Source: Anabaena minutissima FACHB-250
GTDB taxonomy: Bacteria; Cyanobacteriota; Cyanobacteriia; Cyanobacteriales; Nostocaceae
Direction: 5' to 3'
Assembly (NCBI RefSeq): GCF_014697125.1
Contig: NZ_JACJRG010000010.1
Location: 124,001-188,000 of the forward strand
DNA: 64,000 nucleotides
Position numbers and translations under genes: made by a program. Below, in pieces: positions 27,224 through 35,703 of the stretch. Under the pieces are notes generated by a model. That model did no database searches. It was not told the origin of the DNA and saw only the letters and a program-made list of their open reading frames with translations. The stretch's first letter is position 1. Every line of letters starts with the position of its first letter.

Positions 27224-28584
27224 ATGTACGTTTTTGTTTTGGATAAAAACAAGCAACCACTCGACCCATGCCATCCAGCACGGGCAAGAGAGTTATTGAA
27301 GAAGGGGAGGGTTGCGGTATATAAATGCTATCCGTTTACCATTCTTATCAAGGACAGAGAATTAGAACATTCAGTTACACATTCACATCGAGTAAAAATT
27401 GACCCTGGTAGCCGCATAACAGGAATGACTGTACTGCAAGAAAATACCGCCAGATGTATATTTGCAGCAGAAATTAGTCATCGTGGGTTTCAAGTCAGAG
27501 AAGCATTATTGTCAAGAAGACAATTACGACGTTCTCGACGTTCACGCAAAACACGTTATCGTCAGCCGAGATTTCTCAATAGAACTCGTCGTGATGGTTG
27601 GCTACCACCATCATTACAATCTCGGATTGAGAATATTTTGACTTGGGTAAATAGGCTGCGTCGCATTTGTCCGATAACTGCTATTTCTCAGGAGTTGGTT
27701 AAATTTGACTTACAAAAGTTAGAACAACCAGAAATCCAAGGTGTAGATTATCAACGTGGTGAGTTGTTTGGGTTTGAAGTTAAAGAATATCTTTTAGTCA
27801 AGTGGCAACATCAATGTACATATTGTGGGATTAAAGATGTACCTTTACAAATTGAACATATTGTTGCTAAATCATGCGGTGGTACTAATCGTGTGAGTAA
27901 TCTAACATTAGCTTGTCAAAAATGTAATCAAGCTAAAGGTAATCAACCAATTGCACAATTCCTCAAGAAAAAACCTGATTTGCTCAACCGAATTTTAGCT
28001 CAAGCTAAAAAACCATTAGTTGATGCTACTGCGGTTAATGCAACTCGTTGGGAATTGTACCGCAGATTGCAACAAACTGATTTACTTGTGGAAGTTGGTA
28101 GCGGCGGACGAACTAAGTGGAATCGGGTCAAAAGGGGAATTGATAAGTCTCACTGGGCTGATTCTCTGTGTGTAGGAGCTAGTACACCAGAGAAACTAAT
28201 CATGAAAAATATCAAACCTTTGTTAATTACTGCCAAAGGTCATGGTACTCGTCAACGCTGTCGCCCAGATAAATTTGGTTTTCCTAAAGCTCATGCACCT
28301 TCATTAAAATACTTTCAAGGTTTCATCACTGGTGATATTGTCAAAGCTCATATTCCTACTGGTAAATTTGCTGGAACATATACAGGCAGAATTGCCATTA
28401 GATTCCGCCCTAGTTTTGTTCTGCATACTTCAGAAAAAAAATTTGATGTTCATCCTAAATACCTGAAAACTATACACAAAGCTGACGGTTATGAATACAA
28501 ATAATGATGCCCTTTCGGGCAATTCTCTTGTTGGCAGAAATTCCCCTCCCGCTAAACTAAAAAGTTATAGTGGGAGGGGAATTT
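26933..28584 (+). mobile_element. IscB-bearing element of the IS200/IS605 type, without a transposase
   Basis: The element comprises the left hairpin at 26933-26948, the omega-RNA region, the iscB ORF, a small GCCC/GGGC hairpin at 28509-28520 and a strong right-hand hairpin at 28538-28584. In the last, AAATTCCCCTCCC pairs with GGGAGGGGAATTT. No TnpA-type Y1 transposase is present, so it would need one in trans. The ends are approximate, because the cleavage sites cannot be fixed from one copy. Confidence 0.55.
27224..28504 (+). CDS. iscB: RNA-guided endonuclease IscB
   Basis: A 426-residue, apparently intact IscB, the ancestor-like relative of Cas9. Domains in order: the PLMP domain (1-50, with PLDPCHPARARELLKKGRV), RuvC-I with D60 (KIDPGSR), an Arg-rich bridge helix at 98-120 (RRQLRRSRRSRKTRYRQ), RuvC-II with E157, and an HNH nuclease at 195-240 (C198, C201, E211-H212, N226, C231, C234). 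RuvC-III follows, with H310 and D313 in DKSHWADSL. All catalytic residues expected of both nuclease domains are present. It works with an RNA encoded just upstream. It lies inside a transposase-less element between an M50 protease gene and a SpoIID-like gene. Confidence 0.95.
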   Translation: MYVFVLDKNKQPLDPCHPARARELLKKGRVAVYKCYPFTILIKDRELEHSVTHSHRVKIDPGSRITGMTVLQENTARCIFAAEISHRGFQVREALLSRRQLRRSRRSRKTRYRQPRFLNRTRRDGWLPPSLQSRIENILTWVNRLRRICPITAISQELVKFDLQKLEQPEIQGVDYQRGELFGFEVKEYLLVKWQHQCTYCGIKDVPLQIEHIVAKSCGGTNRVSNLTLACQKCNQAKGNQPIAQFLKKKPDLLNRILAQAKKPLVDATAVNATRWELYRRLQQTDLLVEVGSGGRTKWNRVKRGIDKSHWADSLCVGASTPEKLIMKNIKPLLITAKGHGTRQRCRPDKFGFPKAHAPSLKYFQGFITGDIVKAHIPTGKFAGTYTGRIAIRFRPSFVLHTSEKKFDVHPKYLKTIHKADGYEYK

Positions 28585-28648
28585 CCGCATTTCAGATGGA
28601 CATCATCGTCCAGAACTACCAACAGATACTTGTGATTAGATAATCAGC

Positions 28649-29794
28649 ATGAAATTTCAACTGTTATTCGGCTCTTTATTATCCCAGCTTAAAATACGTC
28701 ATTGGTGGTTAGGTGCTTTATTATGGATAGCTTTGGTTGCTCCGGCTCAAGCTTCTGTGATTCTGCGTGTAGCTATTGAGAGGGGAGTCAATCAAACTAA
28801 AGTTGGCAGTTCCACAACCGCGATTGTCAAGGACAGTACCGGGCGAACTCTAGGACAATTACCAGCCATGAGTGCTTTTTATGCTCAAGCCGTACCTGGA
28901 GGTGTAGCTTTAGATAAATGGCAATCTGGCTTATTTTGGATTGAACCATCAGGCAAAGGATTCGTGTATATTGGCGATCGCTGGTATCGCGGTAGAACTC
29001 TAGTTGTCCCCACAGACAAAGGTATCGATGTCGTTAACTGGGTAGATTTAGAAGAATATCTCTACAGCGTCATCGGCGCAGAAATGAGTTCTAGCTGGCC
29101 ACAAGAAGCCCTCAAAGCTCAGGCGATCGCTGCCCGTACCTATGCTCTTTACAAGCGACAAGAACAGCGTAAAAACCCCGTTTATGATTTAGGTGATAGT
29201 CCCGATCGCTGGCAAATTTATAAAGGCGTAAGTAGTGAATCTCCCGCAACTTATGGTGCAGTTGATACCACGGCTGGACAAGTGTTAACTTATCAAAATA
29301 ATCTCATTCTCTCAGTCTTTCATGCTTGTTCGGGAGGACATACCGAAAACGTAGAAGATGTTTGGGGAAATCCCCTGCCTTACCTGCGTGCAGTAGAAGA
29401 CTATGATCAAAACATCAAAGAATGTAATTGGCAACGCACCTTTTCACCCACGGAAATTAGCACCAGAATTGCTGGGGTGGGCAATGTTCAACAAGTAGTT
29501 CCAGAGGCATTTTCACCTTTTAAGAGTGTAAAAGCCTTAAGAATCGTTGGAGATAAAGGAACAAAGGTACTGCGCGGTGAAGAAGTCCGCACAGCACTCA
29601 GACTGAGAAGCACTCGATTTAACGTCACCAAAGCAGCCGATGGTAATTTTCTACTCCAAGGCTTAGGTTTTGGTCACGGTTTAGGCATGAGCCAATGGGG
29701 AGCGTATAATTTAGCCTTACGCGGTGCTAACCACCTCCAAATCCTCGGACATTATTATCGCGGTGTCGCCCTCACACCTATTAAGGCGAAATGA
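28649..29794 (+). CDS. SpoIID/LytB-domain exported protein
   Basis: A 381-residue protein with an N-terminal signal or anchor (about 20-36, ending APAQAS). The SpoIID/LytB domain follows, with DLEEYLYSVIGAEMSSSWP, LKAQAIAARTYAL and FHACSGGHTENVEDVW. It ends with LGFGHGLGMSQWGAYNLA. SpoIID proteins are lytic transglycosylases acting on denuded peptidoglycan in spore formers. In cyanobacteria the domain is widespread and probably acts in cell-wall remodelling in the periplasm. Its stop codon is directly followed by a GAGTGCT repeat array. Confidence 0.9.
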   Translation: MKFQLLFGSLLSQLKIRHWWLGALLWIALVAPAQASVILRVAIERGVNQTKVGSSTTAIVKDSTGRTLGQLPAMSAFYAQAVPGGVALDKWQSGLFWIEPSGKGFVYIGDRWYRGRTLVVPTDKGIDVVNWVDLEEYLYSVIGAEMSSSWPQEALKAQAIAARTYALYKRQEQRKNPVYDLGDSPDRWQIYKGVSSESPATYGAVDTTAGQVLTYQNNLILSVFHACSGGHTENVEDVWGNPLPYLRAVEDYDQNIKECNWQRTFSPTEISTRIAGVGNVQQVVPEAFSPFKSVKALRIVGDKGTKVLRGEEVRTALRLRSTRFNVTKAADGNFLLQGLGFGHGLGMSQWGAYNLALRGANHLQILGHYYRGVALTPIKAK

Positions 29795-29826
29795 GTGCTG
29801 AGTGCTGAGTGCTGAGTGCTGAGTGG
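29793..29826. repeat. STRR GAGTGCT x4 abutting a stop codon
   Basis: GAGTGCT units begin within the TGA stop of the SpoIID-like gene. A Pro-codon-like pyrimidine-rich CCCCTGCCT tract follows to about 29930, between the two convergent genes. Confidence 0.75.
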
Positions 29827-29906
29827 GCATTGGGGGCATTAGATTCTTCTCCCCCTGCCTCCCCTGCCTCCCCTACCTCCCCTGCTCCCTGCCCCCTGCT
29901 CCCTGC

Positions 29907-31208
29907 CTACTCCCCACTCCCTTGCTCTAATCGCCTTTGCCATTCTGCGTCAATTTGTGCAGAACGCTCTACTTCTTGTTCCAGTAAGTCAGTTTCAGTG
30001 CTGTACACCAAATTTTCGTTAGTAATCACTGTTTCCGTGCCGAACTGACGAGCGTAATCAATCTTTTGTTGTAAATCTGGATTGGGATTGGCTAATAGTC
30101 TGGCTCTAGAAATGCGATCGCGGTTACGAGTTAAAATCTTGCCATTACGCCACTTGATCCAAAAATAACGAATCAAAGGTACACCTAAAAAACCTATACC
30201 ATAAGCCAATAAAAGCCAGTAAATTCCTTGGACAAAAGCTACTAGTCCACCTAACTGAGCCGCAACTATACCATCTCTTAATAAACTTCCCAGTACCAAA
30301 GCACCCACAAGATTAGCTACACCCAATCCAGCACTGAGCATAATTTGCCCAGAACCAGCCGCACTAAACCGCCAAGGTAATTCCTCTAGGTAGGTTGACA
30401 CAGATTCCTGCTTTTTATTGCTAGCTCTCACCTGCAATTCTGGGAAATAATATACAATTTGTCCTTCAGAACTGACTTTTGGTTGCCCGTTAAATCTCAA
30501 CAGCACGGGCAACATATAATCTTCGTACTCCTGTTGATATCCTGCACCCAAATCATCAAGATAAGGCGCAATTTGTTCTGCTGCTATTGCACCCCGATTA
30601 CTCCGAATCACTGCGGCTATTTCTTGCCAACGGCGTTCTTCTAGACGTGCGTTTGGATTTCCATCACCAAACAAAAAGGAAAATACAGCCTCGAAGAAAT
30701 TCATTTGGCTGTCTTGTTGCCTGCCACGCCGTCGTTGTTCGGGATAATTTTGATGATTGGGGTTAAAGTACCAAAACAAATCAGGAATATAAAAAAATCC
30801 CCAACTACTACTGGAATTGCTGCTCCGGTTGTCATTATCACTACTGGAGTTGAGAGCAGTAATAATCACAATGATGGTGATAGTAATTAAAGCAATGGAA
30901 GCAATTAGAAAAATCGCGAAGGAAATCCGAATCAAGTAAAACAGAACGTCCCATAGCTTCTGCCACCATTCCTGCAATTTCAGTTTAAAGTATTTATTCC
31001 GGAGAATATCTCGAAAATTTCGAGGAAATAAGTAAACAACATCACCAGTTTCTGCTACCTGTAAATGTCCTCCAGCGTCGGTGGCTAAAGCTAGTAATCC
31101 TTGGTTAGCTTCTGCTAAGTTCAATCCAGCCTGAGTTGCCACATCTCCAACGGTGACGCGGTAGCCCAGTTTTTCCACAGCTTGCATAACAGTGGGATTG
31201 GGAGTCAT
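29907..31208 (-). CDS. Conserved-type membrane protein with two winged-helix-like modules
   Basis: A 433-residue protein. Residues 1-60 (GYRVTVGDVATQAGLNLAEA, then YLFPRNFR) look like a small helix-turn-helix-like module. Two membrane segments lie at about 85-115. A second module with the same pattern (QIVYYFPELQVRAS) spans about 190-265. Two to three more membrane segments lie at 290-345, followed by a polar, charged tail. I do not recognise a named function. Similar multi-domain membrane proteins are common in cyanobacteria. It is convergent with the SpoIID-like gene. Confidence 0.7.
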   Translation of the reverse strand: MTPNPTVMQAVEKLGYRVTVGDVATQAGLNLAEANQGLLALATDAGGHLQVAETGDVVYLFPRNFRDILRNKYFKLKLQEWWQKLWDVLFYLIRISFAIFLIASIALITITIIVIITALNSSSDNDNRSSNSSSSWGFFYIPDLFWYFNPNHQNYPEQRRRGRQQDSQMNFFEAVFSFLFGDGNPNARLEERRWQEIAAVIRSNRGAIAAEQIAPYLDDLGAGYQQEYEDYMLPVLLRFNGQPKVSSEGQIVYYFPELQVRASNKKQESVSTYLEELPWRFSAAGSGQIMLSAGLGVANLVGALVLGSLLRDGIVAAQLGGLVAFVQGIYWLLLAYGIGFLGVPLIRYFWIKWRNGKILTRNRDRISRARLLANPNPDLQQKIDYARQFGTETVITNENLVYSTETDLLEQEVERSAQIDAEWQRRLEQGSGE

Positions 31209-31291
31209 TGCTCTCCTCTCCTATTGAAATTTATTCGCCTTTCCTTAAGTATAAAGTTTGGTTTTGGGCTAACCACCCACCCATGAATAAT

Positions 31292-31393
31292 TTAGTCGTG
31301 AGAATTATTCTGAGGAAACAGGTAGGCGATCGCAGCGTAACCAGACGCAGTGATTAAACTGACCAACAAAGTAGCGAAAATTAGGGTAGACAT
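31292..31393 (-). CDS. Predicted 33-residue single-span membrane protein
   Basis: A short minus-strand frame with ATG at 31393 and TAA at 31292 encodes MSTLIFATLLVSLITASGY, then AAIAYLFPQNNSHD. It has one membrane helix with a short polar tail, the shape of the tiny subunits of cyanobacterial photosynthetic and NDH-1 complexes. AGAGGA lies about 13 bp upstream. It contains a GCGATCGC motif, which is also compatible with chance. I cannot assign a family. It sits between a membrane protein gene and a histidine kinase gene, on the same strand as both. Confidence 0.5.
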   Translation of the reverse strand: MSTLIFATLLVSLITASGYAAIAYLFPQNNSHD

Positions 31394-31496
31394 AGAAGCC
31401 AGATGATCCTCTAGTCTTGAGTAAAGTGTTTGTATCCCTTTAACCTAACAGTTGAATATGACGTAGATACAACCAGACTGTGACAATCGTTTGTAT

Positions 31497-32588
31497 CTAT
31501 GCTAGAGGCAAGCAAAAGCGGAAAATAGAACCTTTTCCTAGTTCACTTTCTACTTGAATTTGACCACCTTGTAATTCAACCAAACGCTTGGAAATAGTTA
31601 AACCAATCCCCGTTCCTCCAGAATGGCGATCGCGCGATTGATCAGCTCGCCAAAAACGCTCAAACACATGAGGTAAATCCTCTGGAGAAATACCAATACC
31701 TGTATCAATAAATGCTATCCATAGTTTACCTGCTTCCATCCAAGCACTGAGAGTAATTGAGCCGTTGGTAGTATAACGCACTGCATTCCCCAACAAATTC
31801 ACTAAAATCTGTTCAGTGCGATCGATATCTGCTAACACCAGTGGTAATTGTGCGGACAATTCTGAACGCAGCACCGGGCCATCTTCCATTAACTGATCAG
31901 TAAATCTCTGTACCAATGAATCTAGTAAAGGATATAAATCTACAGGTTGAATATTAATCGGTAAATAACCAGCTTCTGCCTTAGAAAGTTCTTGTAAATC
32001 ATTAACCAAACGTTCTAAACGTCTGGTTTCTCTAACCAAACGATGATAAACTTCCGGGGATGCTTCCATCGCCCCATCCGCCAGTTCCTCCAAATAACCA
32101 CGTACCACAGTTAACGGTGTCCGCAGTTCATGAGTCATATCACCAATTAGTTCTCGTCGTCGTATTTCCACTCCCTCTAAACTATCCGCCATGCGATTAA
32201 AACTAGTTCCCAGTCGATTGAGTTCGGGAATGTCAGATAAAGGTAATCGTGCTTCTAAATGACCGGCTGCAAACTGTTGAGTGATTTGTTCCATCTCAGT
32301 TAATCGCTGCATAATCCTTTGAGAAACCCAGTAACTCAAACCTCCCGCCGCACTAGTACCCACAAACACCGACCAGAGAGTGCTACGCCACCAAGCAATT
32401 TCAAATCCCTGCACTAATTCTGTGCGACTATGAACGATATTAAATCCCCTACTTTCTAATGTTTCTAAATGCAAAATGAAAAAACGGGGGGAAGAAACCT
32501 TACTAATGATCACAAGGCTAATTAACCCCACTATCATCACTACCAAGTGGGAAACAAACAAGCGCGATGCTAAAGGTAAGGATTTCAT
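31497..32588 (-). CDS. Two-component sensor histidine kinase (HAMP-HisKA-HATPase)
   Basis: A 363-residue sensor with two membrane helices (about 8-30 and 68-90) flanking a short periplasmic loop of about 40 residues. A HAMP linker (about 90-145) leads to the HisKA H-box MTHELRTPLTVV with phosphoacceptor H153. The HATPase domain has N-box NLLGNAVRYT, DTGIGI and GGTGIGLTI. It autophosphorylates and should pass phosphate to the OmpR-type regulator encoded upstream on the same strand (34092-34802). The two are now separated by a TnpB element on the opposite strand. The signal is unknown. Confidence 0.93.
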   Translation of the reverse strand: MKSLPLASRLFVSHLVVMIVGLISLVIISKVSSPRFFILHLETLESRGFNIVHSRTELVQGFEIAWWRSTLWSVFVGTSAAGGLSYWVSQRIMQRLTEMEQITQQFAAGHLEARLPLSDIPELNRLGTSFNRMADSLEGVEIRRRELIGDMTHELRTPLTVVRGYLEELADGAMEASPEVYHRLVRETRRLERLVNDLQELSKAEAGYLPINIQPVDLYPLLDSLVQRFTDQLMEDGPVLRSELSAQLPLVLADIDRTEQILVNLLGNAVRYTTNGSITLSAWMEAGKLWIAFIDTGIGISPEDLPHVFERFWRADQSRDRHSGGTGIGLTISKRLVELQGGQIQVESELGKGSIFRFCLPLA

Positions 32589-32626
32589 GGCAGTGCTGAG
32601 TTATGAGTGCTGAGTGCTGAGTGAGT
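32585..32626. repeat. STRR GAGTGCT tract upstream of the histidine kinase
   Basis: CAGTGCTGAGTTATGAGTGC and further GAGTGCT units lie immediately 5' of the kinase start. They are a short STRR at the edge of the TnpB insertion. Confidence 0.6.
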
Positions 32627-32756
32627 CTACCTGCATTTACACCTTATTGATTACGACTCGTGAAGCGTAAAGAAAGCGTCATTCATGCGGGGGATATAAG
32701 CGAATGGCTGAATAAATTGAGCCGTCAAGATTGAAAAACTTTATCAATCTCCTAAT

Positions 32757-32785
32757 ATCTTATACCAACTGTGGTAGTATAAGAT
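32757..32785. repeat. Hairpin 5' of tnpB
   Basis: ATCTTATAC (32757-32765) pairs with GTATAAGAT (32777-32785). It overlaps the probable promoter and leader of tnpB, with AGGAGG directly after it. Confidence 0.65.
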
Positions 32786-32798
32786 AGGAGGTAGAAAG

Positions 32799-33989
32799 AT
32801 GCTAGTTTTTGAGTTTAAAGCTTATGGAAAGTCAGCGCAACTAGTCGCAATAGATGATGCAATTCGGACTGCTAAATTCATCCGCAATAGCTGTATTCGA
32901 TTATGGATGGACGTTAAAGGCACTCTTAAAAACGATTTGCAGAAATATTGTGCTGTACTTGCGGCTAATTTCCCTTTTGCCAACGAACTTAATTCAATGG
33001 CTCGTCAAGCTAGTGCTGAACGAGCTTGGTCTTCTATTTCTAGGTTTTATGACAACTGCAAGAAGGGTATTTCAGGATCAAAAGGGTATCCTAAATTCCA
33101 GAAAGATTGTCGTTCTGTTGAGTACAAGTCATCGGGATGGAAACTTGCAGATAATCGAAAATCCATAACTTTCACTGACAAGAAAGGTATTGGTCGCTTA
33201 AAACTCAAAGGTACTCGTGATTTGCACTTCTACCAAATCAACCAAATAAAACGGGTGAGATTGGTAAAACGTGCTGACGGCATTTATGTTCAATTCTGCG
33301 TTGATGTCAATCGCTCAGAAAACATTGAGCCTACTGGTAATACAATTGGGTTGGATGTTGGACTGAAAGAATACTACACTGACTCCGATGGAACAATGGT
33401 TGAGAACCCTAAGTTTCTTCGTATTGGTGAAAAAGTTCTTAAGCGTTCTGGGCGGCGAGTCTCTAGAAGAGTAAAAGGTTCAAAAAATAGGGGCAAAGCT
33501 AGACAGATTTTAGGAAAACGCCACCTCAAAATAAGTAGGCAACGTAAAGACCATGCAGTGAAGCTTGCACGGTGCGTAGTTCAGTCAAACGACTTGATAG
33601 CCTACGAAGATTTGAGGATTAAAAATATGGTGAAAAATCATTGTTTAGCCAAGTCTATTAATGACGCATCTTGGTATCAGTTCCGTGTCTGGGTTGAATA
33701 TTTTGGAAAAGTATTTAAACGTGTCACGGTTGCGGTTAATCCGCAATATACTAGCCAGGAATGCTTTAGCTGCGGTGAAGTTGTTAAGAAGACTCTATCC
33801 AATAGAACGCACGTATGTTCGTGTGGCTGTGTCATGGATAGAGATGAAAACGCAGCTAGGAATATCCTTAGTCGAGGATTGGGTACGGTAGGGCATACCG
33901 GAACTTTTGCGCTAGACGCAAGCAACGCTTGGGGAGATGAAACCTCTACTCTTGTTGGTGCAAACCTGCAAGAGCAAGTTATGTCTTAG
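32799..33989 (+). CDS. tnpB: RNA-guided endonuclease TnpB (IS605 OrfB family)
   Basis: A 396-residue, apparently intact TnpB, the Cas12-like nuclease of IS200/IS605 elements. The N-terminal WED/REC part is followed by a RuvC domain with the catalytic triad visible: D186 (GLDVGLKEY), E270 (LIAYEDLRI) and the Asp in DRDEN at 347-349. The Cys4 zinc finger is C322-x2-C325 with C340/C342/C344, before DRDENAARNIL. A strong Shine-Dalgarno (AGGAGG) lies before the ATG. TnpB cuts DNA beside a short target-adjacent motif, guided by an RNA from the right end of the element, which helps the element survive excision. Confidence 0.95.
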   Translation: MLVFEFKAYGKSAQLVAIDDAIRTAKFIRNSCIRLWMDVKGTLKNDLQKYCAVLAANFPFANELNSMARQASAERAWSSISRFYDNCKKGISGSKGYPKFQKDCRSVEYKSSGWKLADNRKSITFTDKKGIGRLKLKGTRDLHFYQINQIKRVRLVKRADGIYVQFCVDVNRSENIEPTGNTIGLDVGLKEYYTDSDGTMVENPKFLRIGEKVLKRSGRRVSRRVKGSKNRGKARQILGKRHLKISRQRKDHAVKLARCVVQSNDLIAYEDLRIKNMVKNHCLAKSINDASWYQFRVWVEYFGKVFKRVTVAVNPQYTSQECFSCGEVVKKTLSNRTHVCSCGCVMDRDENAARNILSRGLGTVGHTGTFALDASNAWGDETSTLVGANLQEQVMS

Positions 33990-34047
33990 ATTCAAGAATC
34001 CCCGTCTCTTTAGAGCGGGGAGTGTCAATAATGTACTTTATACAAGC
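33880..34047 (+). ncRNA. Predicted TnpB omega-RNA (reRNA) and guide
   Basis: In TnpB elements the guide RNA overlaps the 3' end of tnpB, and its guide segment lies just outside the right end. Here the ORF end is followed by a CCCCG/CGGGG hairpin and GTGTCAA, a typical scaffold end. The predicted guide would be the flanking bases from 34029 to about 34047 (TAATGTACTTTATACAAGC). The 5' end is a guess. Confidence 0.45.
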
Positions 34048-34051
34048 TTGT

Positions 34052-34087
34052 ACTCATTACTCATTACTCATTACTCACTACTCAGCA
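34052..34087. repeat. STRR ACTCATT heptamers
   Basis: ACTCATT units (about four, then ACTCACT and CAGCACT) lie at the 3' end of the response regulator gene, just outside the TnpB element. Confidence 0.7.
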
Positions 34088-34091
34088 CTTT

Positions 34092-34802
34092 TTAAACCGG
34101 GGGGGAATCTTCAAATTTGTAACCAACCCCAACTACAGTTTTAATAAAAGTGGGATTAGCAGGGTCAGTCTCAATTTTTTTACGTAACCTCGCTACATGA
34201 GTATCTACCACACGCTCATCACCAAAGAAATTATTTCCCCACAGTTTGTCAATTAGCTGGGTACGATTCCAAACTCGACCCGGATTGCTGACAAAGTTAC
34301 TTAACAAGTTAAATTCTAGAGTAGTTAAATCTAAGATTTCTGGTGCTTGGGAATTGATCTGGCGGCTGGCAGTGCGTTGGTCTACATCTACTATAAAGTG
34401 TTGGGTACGGTTAACCTGAGTTTGTCCCCCTTGACGCAGGCTACGACGCAACAACGCCCTCACTCTAGCTACCAATTCTCTAGGGCTAAAGGGTTTCACC
34501 ATATAGTCATCCGCACCCGTAGATAAACCAATTACCCGGTCTATTTCTTCCCCCTTAGCCGTCAGCATGAGAATATAAGGGTCTTTTGCACCGGGTTTTT
34601 GACGAATTCTCGCGCAAACTTCCAAACCATCTAATCCAGGAATCATTAAGTCTAGGATAATTAAATCTGGTGATTGCTCTTGAAACATTCGTAAAGCATT
34701 GATTCCATCGCGGCTACTGCGACAGGTAAATCCTTCTTTTTCTAAGGAATGTTGGATTAACTGAGCAATTTCTGATTCATCCTCAACAATTAAAATATCC
34801 AT
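34092..34802 (-). CDS. OmpR/PhoB-family response regulator
   Basis: The start at 34802 (MDILIVEDESEIAQL) is chosen because upstream in-frame residues do not belong to the receiver fold. The 236-residue product has a receiver domain (1-120) with the acidic pair ED at 7-8, phosphoacceptor D51 (ILDLMIPG) and conserved K near 103 (MVKPFSPREL). A winged-helix DNA-binding domain follows at about 135-232, with LLSNFVSNPGRVWNRTQL and RVVDTHVARLRKKI. It is probably the partner of the histidine kinase at 31497, from which it is now separated by a TnpB element. Confidence 0.93.
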   Translation of the reverse strand: MDILIVEDESEIAQLIQHSLEKEGFTCRSSRDGINALRMFQEQSPDLIILDLMIPGLDGLEVCARIRQKPGAKDPYILMLTAKGEEIDRVIGLSTGADDYMVKPFSPRELVARVRALLRRSLRQGGQTQVNRTQHFIVDVDQRTASRQINSQAPEILDLTTLEFNLLSNFVSNPGRVWNRTQLIDKLWGNNFFGDERVVDTHVARLRKKIETDPANPTFIKTVVGVGYKFEDSPPV

Positions 34803-34992
34803 CTTGATTAGAATTTGACCACGCAGAGTTTCTGGATTGTCATTGTACTCTAGTTGTAGGGACGAGGAAACCCAAAATTTGTGCTGCTTTGTTGGATTGC
34901 GCTGCACTTACATTCAGCAGAAAACCTACACCATCGCTTTTGAGCTTGATGTAGGTGGTAATTTACTCTAAAAATTGACAAGTGTTCTTTTT

Positions 34993-35703
34993 CTAGAGAT
35001 TGGAATTAGACAGTGTTCGATAGCTATACCCCATGTGGGCATCTTTTTGAATATGTTGTTTAATGCTATCGAGGTCAATGAAATAGTCAGCAACATCTAT
35101 TAAACAGTCATTCGTCATTGTTCTCAAACTCACGACTTCTACCCGCACGCCTGTACTGCTGACAGCATTAACAGCGTATGCTAAATCGCCATCTCCACTC
35201 ACTAAAACCGCAGTATCGTAGTAGGGAGCTAAGGTAATCATATCTACGGCAATTTCTACATTCAAATTGGGTCTTTTGGAGTTATCCGTAACTTGGACTT
35301 CTTTTGTCACTACACGATAACCATTACGACGCATCCAAAATAAGAAACCCTGTTGTTTGTCGTTACTCCGAGGACGGTTATTGTTTGGTCGTGAGATATC
35401 AATTCCTGTGTAGAAAAATGCCCGCAATAATCGTGAACCTGCGGTTAAATGACAAAGTAATTTGAGATAATCGATTTCAATACCAATTTGTAAAGCAGCA
35501 TTAAACAGATTGATCCCGTCAATAAAAATAGCTACTCGACCACGATTTGAATCACTTGTTACAGCTAAATCATTTCTGGGTTCTCGCTGTCTGGAAATTT
35601 CATTTTTATTACCATTTTTTATCTGAATTTTCCCTGACAAATGAGGTTCTTCGGACAGAGGTTTATACATATTGCTTGTTTTGGTAAAGCTCGTGTTAGT
35701 CAT
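34993..35703 (-). CDS. NYN-domain (LabA/DUF88-like) protein
   Basis: A 236-residue protein. The first 55 residues are polar and probably disordered. The NYN domain spans about 56-210, with VAIFIDGINLFNAA (first acidic motif), DISRPNNNRP, VEIAVDMITLAPYYDTAVLVSG and DGDLAYAVNAV. The last contains the conserved acidic residues of this PIN-like nuclease fold. Family members are likely RNases. LabA, a relative, feeds back on the circadian output in Synechococcus. This protein could act in RNA turnover in the cytoplasm, but its substrate is unknown. Confidence 0.85.
   Translation of the reverse strand: MTNTSFTKTSNMYKPLSEEPHLSGKIQIKNGNKNEISRQREPRNDLAVTSDSNRGRVAIFIDGINLFNAALQIGIEIDYLKLLCHLTAGSRLLRAFFYTGIDISRPNNNRPRSNDKQQGFLFWMRRNGYRVVTKEVQVTDNSKRPNLNVEIAVDMITLAPYYDTAVLVSGDGDLAYAVNAVSSTGVRVEVVSLRTMTNDCLIDVADYFIDLDSIKQHIQKDAHMGYSYRTLSNSNL

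Larger units (their letters stand above)
32652..34028 (+). mobile_element. TnpB-bearing IS200/IS605-type element, without a transposase
   Basis: The proposed left boundary follows TTGAT (32647-32651), and the proposed right boundary is the GTGTCAA at 34022-34028. Inside are a strong hairpin at 32757-32785 (ATCTTATAC / GTATAAGAT), the tnpB ORF and a right-end hairpin CCCCG..CGGGG at about 34002-34020. No TnpA gene is present. The ends are inferred by analogy with elements of this family and carry some uncertainty. The element lies between the response regulator and histidine kinase genes of one two-component pair. Confidence 0.55.

Noticed and set aside
27021..27274. Short ORFs on both strands before iscB
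   Set aside because: They lie in the structured omega-RNA region and show no protein-like conservation.
27224..28504. Cas9 or plain HNH endonuclease
   Set aside because: The PLMP domain, 426-residue size and absence of REC lobes, cas1/cas2 and a CRISPR array identify IscB.
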